DNA from: an uncultured Odoribacter sp.
GTDB lineage: Bacteria; Bacteroidota; Bacteroidia; Bacteroidales; Marinifilaceae
Direction: 5' to 3'
Length of the DNA: 16,105 bases
NCBI GenBank assembly: GCA_947176455.1
Contig: CAMWQQ010000016.1
Coordinates: 1 to 16,105, forward strand
The position numbers and the translations under genes were made by a program. A model generated the notes under the pieces. That model worked only from the letters and a program-made list of their open reading frames with translations. It was not told where the DNA came from and searched no databases. Shown here in pieces: positions 6,752 to 15,400 of this stretch (its first letter is position 1; each line of letters starts with the position of its first letter).

Positions 6752-7744
6752 TTACTGCCGGAAGCGATCGGCAGCCCGTTGGAACACACGGCGGTATTCC
6801 TCGGCTTCGGGGAAGGCGGAGACCTTCTCTATCAAAGCGGGCACTTCCGCCGCCCGTTCATAATAGCAAGCGGTTGCCAGGTCGCACCACGCCAGCCAGA
6901 AAGCCTTGTCCGGTAAATCGGATTTTTCGGCCAGTTCCCGTATCCGCGGCATCTCGTAGACCTCGCCCACAATCCAAGGATTATGCTCATGCGTAATCTG
7001 TCCGGAAGTGTTGTTAATCAGGTGATCGCTCAACTGCGTGCGGAGAATGTGGCGGGCGTCCTCCCAATGTTTCCCGCCACCCACTTCGTCCGCATGCGTG
7101 GCACAGAACTCTAACCGTTCGGAATACAAATCCCAATATCCCAGCAAATCAAATACAACCCAGTATCGCTCCGCCACTTTCTCTTTCTCGGAAAGCAAAC
7201 TGTAAAGCGAATCGCAAAACATGGGCATCTCCTGTTTCATCCCCGCCGCGCGGAACGTGCGGATAGCCTGCGGCATCTCCCGCTTCGTCAGAGCTCCGCC
7301 GTCAAACTTCGCACGCAGATAAACATACGAGGTCTTCTCCCGCAACCCCTGTTCCACCCTCGGTATGAAAAGATGCAGCGTATCCGCTCCCAGCACCCGG
7401 TGGCGCAGCGTAGCGTCGGGAGTCAACACCAGAAACGTCGGGTAACCGCTCACCTCATACTTCTTGGCAAATGCCCGTCCGTCTCCGTCCTCCACATTGA
7501 TTTTATAGTTCACAAAATGCCTGTTGAAAAACGCCCCTGCCTCCGGTTTCGTGAATTCACTTTCGCTCATCCATTTGCAGGGACCGCACCACGAGGTGTA
7601 GGCATCGATAAACAACATTTTCTTCTGCGCCCGTGCCTCCTGCAACGCCTCTTCCAGCGTTCCTTCAAAAAAACGCACACCTTCCTGTGCCTGCACGCCC
7701 AATGCCATCACAAGGCACAGTGCGCTCCAAATCCATTTTTTCAT
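6752..7744 (-). CDS. Secreted thioredoxin-like protein (CGPC motif), last gene of the SusCD operon
   Basis: From the ATG at 7744 the product has 330 residues, beginning with a signal peptide (MKKWIWSALCLVMALGVQA, then Q). ATGs at 7750 and 7765 are alternatives; the longest frame, from 7807, would overlap the previous gene and bury the signal peptide. A thioredoxin-fold domain covers about 22-150, with the active-site motif in SWCGPCKW (cysteines 53 and 56), the preceding LFIDAYT strand and the cis-proline at 102 in GYPTF. This layout resembles the thioredoxin_7/DUF255-like proteins with DxxxxWCGPCK. The remaining ~180 residues look mostly helical and I do not recognise them. It should act in the periplasm as a thiol-disulfide oxidoreductase, with CGPC suggesting reductase behaviour. 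It sits 53 bases after the TlpA-like gene and shares that gene's GC-rich composition. Confidence 0.85.
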   Translation of the reverse strand: MKKWIWSALCLVMALGVQAQEGVRFFEGTLEEALQEARAQKKMLFIDAYTSWCGPCKWMSESEFTKPEAGAFFNRHFVNYKINVEDGDGRAFAKKYEVSGYPTFLVLTPDATLRHRVLGADTLHLFIPRVEQGLREKTSYVYLRAKFDGGALTKREMPQAIRTFRAAGMKQEMPMFCDSLYSLLSEKEKVAERYWVVFDLLGYWDLYSERLEFCATHADEVGGGKHWEDARHILRTQLSDHLINNTSGQITHEHNPWIVGEVYEMPRIRELAEKSDLPDKAFWLAWCDLATACYYERAAEVPALIEKVSAFPEAEEYRRVFQRAADRFRQ

Positions 7745-7797
7745 ATTCATCGTTTTAAAGCTCATTGTTTTACTTTCTGGTTCCTTTCTCCCCGGCC

Positions 7798-8865
7798 TTA
7801 CCCACACAATTCCTCGACGGTTTTCCGGATAGCTTCCACGTTGTGAGGATTCTCGATGACCCGCCCTTTCTCGTCGAGAATGAGGAAATAGGGGAAACCG
7901 TTAATCTGGTATTTTTCGAGCATTTCCTGATAGCTTGCCTTGGGCAACACGTATTGCGGCCAGTGCACCTGTTTTTTCTCGATGGCGGCTTTCCATGCCT
8001 TCAGGTTTTCGTCACAGGAGACGCCAACGACCGCCAGACGTTCGGGATAGCGCTCCGCCAGTTCCTTGATAGGCCCGATTGCCATCATGCAAGGAGCGCA
8101 CCATGTTGCCCAAAAGTCGACGATTACGATTTTCCCCGTCGGCACCACCTCCGTCAAACGACAGGGAAGGCCTTCCGTATCGTTCAGCGCCAGGTCTACC
8201 AGCGGGCGATACTTCGCCGTCTGCCGCGCATAGGCGCAATTCTGCTTGAAATCGGAAAAGCGTGCCGGGTCGGCAGGTACGGACTCGATGGCACGCTCCA
8301 AGCGCTCCACCTCATCGATGGTCAGGTTGTACCCCTGCCGCATCAGACGGTTGCCCAACCAGGCGGACACCGCTGAGCGGGGATGCGAGGCGATGAAGTC
8401 CCATGCGTGCTCCAGGCGATTCATGCCGTTTTCCGCCAATAGATGCCATTCGGTAAAATCCCGTTGAATCTCCCCGCCGGTAATCCGGAAGGAGGGCGAC
8501 ACGGCAGCCTGGTGCGGAATACTGTCGTAATGAGGCGTCTCCACTGTCATCTTCACGTTGTCGACAAACACGGGTGTGTAGGTCCAGCGGATTTGGGAAA
8601 AATCATCGCCGGACACGATGGAAAGGTTATTGATAATCAAGGTGCAGACCGTCGGCTTATCCACTTTGCCACGCAACTCGAAACGTCCCTTGCGCACCGT
8701 TGTTTCCGCCAGCGTCCGAGAAGGCAGTTTTTCCTCCGTCAACAAAGCCACGCTGACGCCATCCGGCATGCCGGCAATCCTACCACGAATCACAAAGCCC
8801 TCGGCTTGTGCCCGCATCAGCGGGCACAGCAGGGCACACATCACAAATACAATTAATTTTTTCAT
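7798..8865 (-). CDS. TlpA-like thiol-disulfide oxidoreductase with DUF4369-like N-terminus (second of two)
   Basis: This 355-aa secreted protein has a signal peptide ending near residue 21 (LMRAQA, then EGF), a beta-rich DUF4369-like N-terminal domain at about 22-130, a helical linker, and a C-terminal AhpC/TSA-TlpA thioredoxin fold. The active site is DFWATWCAPC with cysteines at 256 and 259, and the cis-proline is at 325 in NGFPYF. CAPC is less common than CGPC and may shift redox potential. The ATG overlaps the TGA of the preceding lipoprotein gene by four bases (ATGA), so translation is probably coupled. No lipobox is visible, so it should be soluble in the periplasm. G+C is high here (35 of 60 bases at 8041-8100), in contrast to the gene just upstream. 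Family members reduce periplasmic disulfides; the partner here is unknown. Confidence 0.88.
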   Translation of the reverse strand: MKKLIVFVMCALLCPLMRAQAEGFVIRGRIAGMPDGVSVALLTEEKLPSRTLAETTVRKGRFELRGKVDKPTVCTLIINNLSIVSGDDFSQIRWTYTPVFVDNVKMTVETPHYDSIPHQAAVSPSFRITGGEIQRDFTEWHLLAENGMNRLEHAWDFIASHPRSAVSAWLGNRLMRQGYNLTIDEVERLERAIESVPADPARFSDFKQNCAYARQTAKYRPLVDLALNDTEGLPCRLTEVVPTGKIVIVDFWATWCAPCMMAIGPIKELAERYPERLAVVGVSCDENLKAWKAAIEKKQVHWPQYVLPKASYQEMLEKYQINGFPYFLILDEKGRVIENPHNVEAIRKTVEELCG

Positions 8866-9779
8866 TCTTCCATGTATATTTTAACACCATATGTATGAAG
8901 CACGTCTACCAATGCTTCCATTTTTTTGATAATCAAAGGAGACGATTGGAATTGAGTATAAAATTCGTCTTTCGAGAGTGCAAAAATCCGTTCGATGAAG
9001 GCGGCTAGGTCATACTCTCTGGAAGTGGCAGAAATACTCCAGTCCCCAAGCTTTGCCAACAATCCCAATTCTTCAAATGTATGACCTGCATTCGTAATGA
9101 TATAGCCATTGACATTATACCATTCATTGCTGTAACTGTAAAAGAGTTCCATATCCTTTGCCGGTAACAGAGAAACCTTTTCGGAAACCATCACTTGCAA
9201 AATCTCATTTTTCATCGCCTCCTTTTCTTCTTCCGTTTTTCCAACGACATCTCCGGTTCCGAACACCATACCTTGCAATTTGTTCTGACAGGCAGGATTT
9301 AAAAGGACATAATCGTCAATCCAGTTATAATATTCATCGAACATCACATATTTGAAATACTCCAGCCGATCAAGCAACAGAATCGCATTTGGCCAAAATA
9401 TTTCCGAAATATTCGGCAAAATGTATTCTTCCACAAATTCAGCCGCCTTCTTACGCTTATCATGATTCGTATAATAGTGATAAGAAAAAGAATCCTGCGA
9501 CCAAGCCGGTGTAGTCATGCCATATCCCAAAATTTGGTAGTTATAGACAGTCTCTCCTGTTAATGTTGTATTCTCACGTACTCCCAGCGTATCGGAAAAA
9601 AGCAGGTATATGCCGGTTCGGTCGTAAAACTCCCGCCGTAATACGCTTATCTCGTCCATCGCGCCCTCTTCGGGAGCCAGCCAATTACGCTCGGGAGCGC
9701 TGTTGTCCGGCCAATCTTCTTTGCTGCAAGCCCAGATGCTTGCAAACATCAATACGCCTAATATATACTTTTTCATCAT
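8862..9779 (-). CDS. SusCD-associated lipoprotein resembling zinc metallohydrolase (Peptidase_Mx1-like) but without HExxH
   Basis: The 305-aa product has a lipoprotein signal with lipobox SIWAC (Cys18). The residues after the Cys (SKEDWPD) are acidic, resembling Bacteroidota surface-export signals, so it may face outward. The N-terminal FYDRTGIYLLFSDT and the C-terminal SKDEFYTQFQ...GVKIY resemble the ends of substrate-import-associated zinc metallohydrolase lipoproteins (Peptidase_Mx1), which commonly follow susD. However, no HExxH is present anywhere; the region where it is expected reads VMVSEKVSLLPAKDM. If the family assignment is right, this is a catalytically dead member, perhaps a binding protein. 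The start is the ATG at 9779 or 9776. It begins 9 bases after susD and overlaps the next gene by 4 bases. It is clearly more AT-rich than the next two genes (22 G+C of 60 at 9421-9480). Confidence 0.75.
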   Translation of the reverse strand: MMKKYILGVLMFASIWACSKEDWPDNSAPERNWLAPEEGAMDEISVLRREFYDRTGIYLLFSDTLGVRENTTLTGETVYNYQILGYGMTTPAWSQDSFSYHYYTNHDKRKKAAEFVEEYILPNISEIFWPNAILLLDRLEYFKYVMFDEYYNWIDDYVLLNPACQNKLQGMVFGTGDVVGKTEEEKEAMKNEILQVMVSEKVSLLPAKDMELFYSYSNEWYNVNGYIITNAGHTFEELGLLAKLGDWSISATSREYDLAAFIERIFALSKDEFYTQFQSSPLIIKKMEALVDVLHTYGVKIYMEE

Positions 9780-9788
9780 ATTTAGAAT

Positions 9789-11333
9789 TTAAAGTGTTTC
9801 ATAGCTTCTTTCATTACGGGGATTGTCAATCATTCCCGTATTTTTGTCTATTTCATCTTTTGGCAAAGGCAATACCCAGGCGGGATCATCCGTCGTCAGC
9901 GTAAAGCGACGGTGCCAGGTCATTCTCCCCTCTTGTCTGTTCATCACCACCCGCACGAGGTTAACTGGTTGTGCATATTTCGCCGCCACCCGGTAACGCC
10001 GGAGGTCGAACCAGCGGTGTCCTTCCATACAAAGTTCACGTTGCCGTTCCTGCCGGATAAAATCCACCAATTCCTTACCGCCGAGCGCATCTATCTTATC
10101 AGCATCTTCGGTGGCGTATGCCGTTTCGATACGGTTTCTCCTCAAGGTTTTCAATGCTTCGCGGGCAGAGGTTTCATCGTCATTGCAAGTTGCCGCTTCC
10201 GCCAGATTCAGGTAGGCTTCCGAAGTACGCATGATGAAAATATCGGACATCTCCGGCGTACTATAAGTATTTCCCTGAAGTTTCTTATAACGTAGCGTTC
10301 CCCCCTTTCTGGTCACATAATGTTGCAAACGCAAATCATGCCCGCCAACCGCATCATAGGCAGCGTATAATTCATCTGAAATCCGAAAATCATTGGCACT
10401 CTGCGAATTCTCCTTATCCAGCGACACACTTCCAAATATGGAAGTGCTTCCCATAGAGAAAATCAGTTCCGACAATTCAGGTCTCAGGAAAGATTCACCG
10501 CTAAAACCATTGAGATTCTCCAAGCGGGGACCGTTTTCAATCACCATTTCCGCATATTTCCGCGCATTGGCATAATCACACATGTAGAGATACACCCGGC
10601 TCATCAGCAAGCGGACAGAGTTAATATCGGCACGCCATTGAGACTTTCTCTTCACATCTTTCAGCAAGTTCTCCGCTTCCTCCAAATCTTCCAGAATCTG
10701 GTTGTAAATTTCCGCCACGGAATTGCGCCGGTAATCTAGGTCTTCCACATAATTACTCAGTTTCAGGGGCACGGCGGGGTCTTGCGAGGCGGTTGCCGCT
10801 TCGTAAGGCTTGCCGTAGAAATTAACCAGCATAAAATAATTGGCTGCCCGCAAGAAATGGCATTCTCCCTGAATACGGCGGATGTTCTGCAAGTCTTCTG
10901 TTGCTCCATTTTCAAAAGCAAGACTTTCATGCAAAATGATGTTGCAGGCATTGATATGCGCATACAAATGGTTGAAATCCGAACCGTCATCCCACGTACG
11001 CTGTCCCGCCGGATCTTCATACACCCGCAACTGCCAGGTATGATAGCCGTAAAGCACAAATGTCGCATCATTTTGGCCAAAATTCGTTTCGGCTGTTATC
11101 TGCTGCAATTCATCCGCCAATACATGAATCCACGGATAGTAAAAATTTCCTGTTGTCCCCTGCGACCACCAACCACCTTGAATATAAACCGGATTGAAGT
11201 AAGCATTCCCCAGCATCAGCTCGTCGAGGTCTTCCCAACTTTTCACATACGCCTTGTCCTGCGAGTATTCTTCGAGGAATCCCGAACAGCCGGTCAAGGC
11301 AAGTACACATAGTATGGTATATAATTTTCTCAT
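9789..11333 (-). CDS. SusD/RagB-family outer-membrane nutrient-binding lipoprotein
   Basis: SusD-like lipoproteins form the lid over a SusC TonB-dependent transporter and bind the ligand at the cell surface. This 514-aa protein starts with a lipoprotein signal (MRKLYTILCVLALTGC, Cys16). Tetratricopeptide-like helices in the middle include AYLNLAEAAT, and the hallmark C-terminal RagB/SusD signature appears as FIRQERQRELCMEGHRWFDL at about 430-450. Length and layout are normal for the family. Its ligand is not evident, and no glycan-active enzyme is encoded nearby. Its partner is the SusC-like protein two genes upstream; unusually, a TlpA-like gene lies between the two. The gap from that gene is 11 bases, and the metallohydrolase-like lipoprotein gene starts 9 bases downstream. 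Confidence 0.95.
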   Translation of the reverse strand: MRKLYTILCVLALTGCSGFLEEYSQDKAYVKSWEDLDELMLGNAYFNPVYIQGGWWSQGTTGNFYYPWIHVLADELQQITAETNFGQNDATFVLYGYHTWQLRVYEDPAGQRTWDDGSDFNHLYAHINACNIILHESLAFENGATEDLQNIRRIQGECHFLRAANYFMLVNFYGKPYEAATASQDPAVPLKLSNYVEDLDYRRNSVAEIYNQILEDLEEAENLLKDVKRKSQWRADINSVRLLMSRVYLYMCDYANARKYAEMVIENGPRLENLNGFSGESFLRPELSELIFSMGSTSIFGSVSLDKENSQSANDFRISDELYAAYDAVGGHDLRLQHYVTRKGGTLRYKKLQGNTYSTPEMSDIFIMRTSEAYLNLAEAATCNDDETSAREALKTLRRNRIETAYATEDADKIDALGGKELVDFIRQERQRELCMEGHRWFDLRRYRVAAKYAQPVNLVRVVMNRQEGRMTWHRRFTLTTDDPAWVLPLPKDEIDKNTGMIDNPRNERSYETL

Positions 11334-11344
11334 ATTCTGCTATT

Positions 11345-12406
11345 TTATTTGTTTTTCAATAAGACATCGAGTTTTTCCCGCAATTCCTGTTCCGAAAGGT
11401 CTACGCCGACAATGACCCCCGCTTTGTCCAACAAAAACATCTTCGGCACAGCAGTCACCCGATAGTTTTTTGCCACCGGACAATCCCACCCTTTCAAAGA
11501 GGAAACATGCAACCAAGGAAGCTCCAAATCGGCAATCGCCTTTGTCCATGCCTCTTTCTTTTCGTCCAAAGAGACGCCGTAAATCTCTAATCCGGCAGCG
11601 TGATAAGCGTCATAAAGGGCCTTCACTTCGGGAAATTTCTTGCGACACGGTCCGCACCACGAAGCCCAGAAGTCGACGATCACCCATTTGCCCCGCAAGT
11701 CGGACAGATTGCACGTTTTTCCCTGCGGGTCTGTCAAAGCGATTTCAGGAGCCGTACCGCCTATGCGAATCTGTTTCTCTGCCACCACTTTCTCCGCCAG
11801 TTCCTTGCCCATCCAGGAAACCTTCACCTCCGGCGACAACGCTTCACTCTGGCGCACCAATTCGTCAAAGGGATACTCCGTCCGCAACATCTCCGTCAGG
11901 AACAAGGCAGTCGTACATAAGTAAAGGTTGCTGTCAACCACGGGCACCATCGAAGCGTCGTATTTGGCAAGTTCCGCCTTTCCTATACCAAACATGGCAC
12001 ACATCATACGGCTTAACATATATTCATCGGTGCGGGCAAGCATCTCCTGCTCCGGACTGCCTTTCACCGCCAATGTCGTAGCTGTCGAATCATATTTGCT
12101 TGGAGCAAAATAAGCAACTATCGGCTGCGCATCTATAAATACTTCTGTTTGAAATTTTCCTACCTTCAGCGTATATCTGTCCATCCGCTCCAGACGACCT
12201 TTCAATTGAAATTTACCTTGCCGTATTTCAACGGAATCCACAGCTTTCGCGTCATTCCCCCTGCCTTTCATCAGATAAACCATCTCTCCTTCCCCCTCTT
12301 TCCATTCACCGGATATCTGCCAGGATTTTTCCGATTGGCAAGCCACTAAAAAAGCCACGACGACCATTGCCCATGTTATCATTATCGATTTCATGTTCCT
12401 TTTCAT
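11345..12406 (-). CDS. TlpA-like thiol-disulfide oxidoreductase lipoprotein, inserted between susC and susD
   Basis: This 353-aa protein carries a lipoprotein signal with lipobox FLVAC (Cys23). The residues after the Cys (QSEKSWQ) lack an acidic cluster, so I expect a periplasm-facing anchor. A DUF4369-like beta domain covers about 28-115, a helical linker about 120-215, and a TlpA/AhpC-TSA thioredoxin fold from 216. The active site is DFWASWCGPC with cysteines at 251 and 254; the cis-proline is at 321 (AVPKMF). The ATG at 12406 shares its A with the TAA of susC (TAATG), so translation probably depends on re-initiation after susC. An ATG at 12394 would also leave an intact signal. TlpA proteins are frequent partners of SusCD loci, but they are normally placed after susD, not between the pair. 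Confidence 0.9.
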   Translation of the reverse strand: MKRNMKSIMITWAMVVVAFLVACQSEKSWQISGEWKEGEGEMVYLMKGRGNDAKAVDSVEIRQGKFQLKGRLERMDRYTLKVGKFQTEVFIDAQPIVAYFAPSKYDSTATTLAVKGSPEQEMLARTDEYMLSRMMCAMFGIGKAELAKYDASMVPVVDSNLYLCTTALFLTEMLRTEYPFDELVRQSEALSPEVKVSWMGKELAEKVVAEKQIRIGGTAPEIALTDPQGKTCNLSDLRGKWVIVDFWASWCGPCRKKFPEVKALYDAYHAAGLEIYGVSLDEKKEAWTKAIADLELPWLHVSSLKGWDCPVAKNYRVTAVPKMFLLDKAGVIVGVDLSEQELREKLDVLLKNK

Positions 12407-15400
12407 TAAAAAGTGATGTTCAACCCTATCGTGTATGTAGGACGCTCAGAAAGCTGGATGTCCGTAAAACCGCTCTGCACGGGAGTTTGTCCTTTCAACG
12501 CCTTGGCACTCCATACAAACGGATTGCTGGAGGAAAGCGACAACTCCAAACGCTGCAATTTCAAACGTTCGGCATCAAAGGAATAGGTCAAACCAATATT
12601 CGTACATTTCAGGTAATTGGCACTGACTACCCGATGATTGCTATAGTTATACATTTCCCATGAGGTGTTGGCAATTTCAGGCACTTTTCCTGATGTAGAA
12701 CCTGACCAATGGAACAAACTTCCACTGGCGGTTCCGTCTGGCAAGAGTACGGGAATATCGGTCAACCGCTCGTCGCCCGCATGTTGCCAACGGTTCAGGA
12801 ACGTTCTGTTCAAATTACTCTCGGGACGTATCCGTGCATAATTGTTGTCATACAAACGAAACAAACGGGTTTTTGCCCCCACGCTGTAACTGAATGCCGC
12901 ATTCAAACGCCAGCGCTTGTAATTCACGGTTGTACTCAATCCGCCGAAAATCTTCGGTTCACGGCGTCCGGATACTTCCAACACTTTCGTAAACACGTCA
13001 TATTTGGTAGCTCCATAGAGCGATTCTTTTTCTTCTTCCATCGTATCAAACATCGGCGTACCGTCTTCCGGATTCAAACCGAGGAATTTATAGGAATAGA
13101 ATGAACTGATGGATTCTCCGTTAACCAATGCTGTTCCGTTCAAGAAATTCTCTTTCTCATACTGCTCCGCCGCCGGAGAAGAGTTTACTTCATTGTTGGC
13201 ATGCGAGAAGGAGGTGGATATGTACCACCGTAAATCTTTTGTCTTAATCGGGCTGACCGTCAAGGAAACATCGTAACCGCTGTTGATGATTTCTCCACCG
13301 TTCACCACATAAGAGCGCATCCCGTTCACGCCGGAAATCTCTTTGTTCATATAGGCGTCCTGCGTTTTCTTGCGATAGTAGGAAGCCTCTACCATCAAGC
13401 GACGGCTGAACATGGAGAATTCGACACCCAAGTTGAGGGAACCGGTCTTTTCCCATTTCAGGGCAGGATTGGGATAGATGTCGATTGTCGATACGTATTC
13501 GCCGAAATGGCTGCTCGACGGTTGTTTGGCAATAATCAACATGGGCGACTGATTGTCAAGCATATTCCCCTGGTATCCCCAGGAGGCTTTCACCCGCAAA
13601 TCCTCAAACCACTCCTGGTCACCCTTGAAATGTTCCGCCACATTGTAGTTGAAAGAAGCGGACCAGATGGGCAACAATTTGTCGTTGCTCTGCTCGCCGA
13701 ATTTATTGGAACCGTCGTAACGCATGTTTCCGTTGATGGTGAAAAGATTACGGAAGCTATAGGAAACACTGCCGTACCAGGACAACATGTTGTTCAGATT
13801 ATCCGTGATGGTCGGTGCATTTTCCCGCAACCAGGATTCATAGGAAGTGTAAACGCCTTGCTGCACCGTGATGAATTGTTTTCCGCGGTCGGGGTCATAT
13901 CCGCGGCTTACATTTTTGTATGCGTCATATTTCGAGGAGTTGGTCTCCATACCGACGGAGGCATTGATGTTGTGCTGATTGTCCGTGCCGAAATATTTGT
14001 TGAAGTCGCCCTGCAGACGGAACATATAGGTTTTGGTTCGCATTACCTCCTTGGTCAGTTCTCCACCCACCGGCATAACGGAGGTATTATCGATATGTGC
14101 TCCATAATTGGCACGTCGAATGACTGCAGCATGGTAAGATTTTTCACCCCAATAGCCCTCGATGTCGGTGTTGTTGATACTATAGGAAAGGATAGCGCCG
14201 ATTTTCAGCCAACTCCAAGGCTTGATGTCTACATTCGCACGCATGGTAACGGCGGAACTCTCCTGGCGCTTGCTACTATTATCCAGTTCATTCAGGATAT
14301 TGTAGTCGTATCTGTCCGACTTTTGATAAAAACTGTAATTGCCGTTTTCATCGTAAGCCGGAATGGCACGGCTGGTGTTGTAGGCATAGTTAATGGGGGC
14401 AATCTCTTCCTGATAGTATTTCCGTTTGGAAGTGTTACCGTTCATATTGAACGAAGCCGCAAACCAGGGCGTGAAATTCATATCCAGATTCAAGGTAGCC
14501 GTATAGCGACGGTCTGAATTGGGCTTCACAACGTCGTCTTCCAGATTGACACCCACCGAAGAATAGTAGCGCACTTTGTCCGTACCGCCCGTCACGCTCA
14601 GCGTGTGCTGGGAAGAAAAAGCATCGTGCGTCAGCAACTTGAACCAATCGGTGTTCATATCGCCTAAATAAACCACCTGTTTTTGAAATTCATCGTAGGT
14701 AATCTGCCGATTATAGAAGTCCCATAGCAGTTTCTCATAGCCTACCCACGTCACACTGGAGGCATATTCATAGCCTGCTTCCACCAGTTCGCGCGACACG
14801 TTGAGGCGCTCCTTGGCGCTCATCAAGTCGATTTTCCGGTCGCTGTAACGGGGACGTAGTTTCAAGGTTCCCGTGCCCGAATAGGAAATCTGCGGCTCGC
14901 CGATGTGACCGCGCTTTGTGGTAATCACTATCACGCCATTGGCGGCTTTCGTTCCGTAAAGCGCCGTGGCGGAAGCATCCTTCAGCACGTCGATACGATC
15001 AATATCTTGCGGGTTCAAGCCCGAAATGGCATTACCGATGCGATTGATGTAATCGGGGTCGTTCAGCTCGTCCGGCGAAATCTGCACGGGATCCTGCACA
15101 ATCACTCCATCGATGACCCACAGCGGCTCGCGATTACCAATCAGCGTGGAGGTTCCCCGGATACGGATGCGCGATACCACACCCGATTCGCCGGAGTTGG
15201 TCATCACCATCAGGTCGGGAATCTGCCCCTCCAGCATCTTGTCGATGGTCGTCATGCCGGGAATCATGATATCCTCCGCCTTCACCGAGGTCACGGCGCT
15301 GGTGTTTTTGCGGCGATCTACCACCTGGTAACCGGTCACCACCACCTCATCCATTTGTGTATTTTCTTCGCGCATCGTCACATTCACCTCTTTCTGTCCG

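Noticed and set aside
6613..6996. A 127-codon + strand frame beginning in the intergenic region
   Set aside because: Most of it is antisense to the thioredoxin-like gene, and the part in the gap is low-complexity, so I do not accept it as coding.
7765..8376. A 203-codon + strand frame opposite the TlpA-like gene
   Set aside because: Antisense shadow of a gene with a clear thioredoxin active site; no leader or domain.
13507..14517. A 336-codon open frame on the + strand, opposite susC
   Set aside because: It lies wholly antisense to a well-supported SusC barrel; the translation has no recognisable domain and looks like a complementary-frame artefact.
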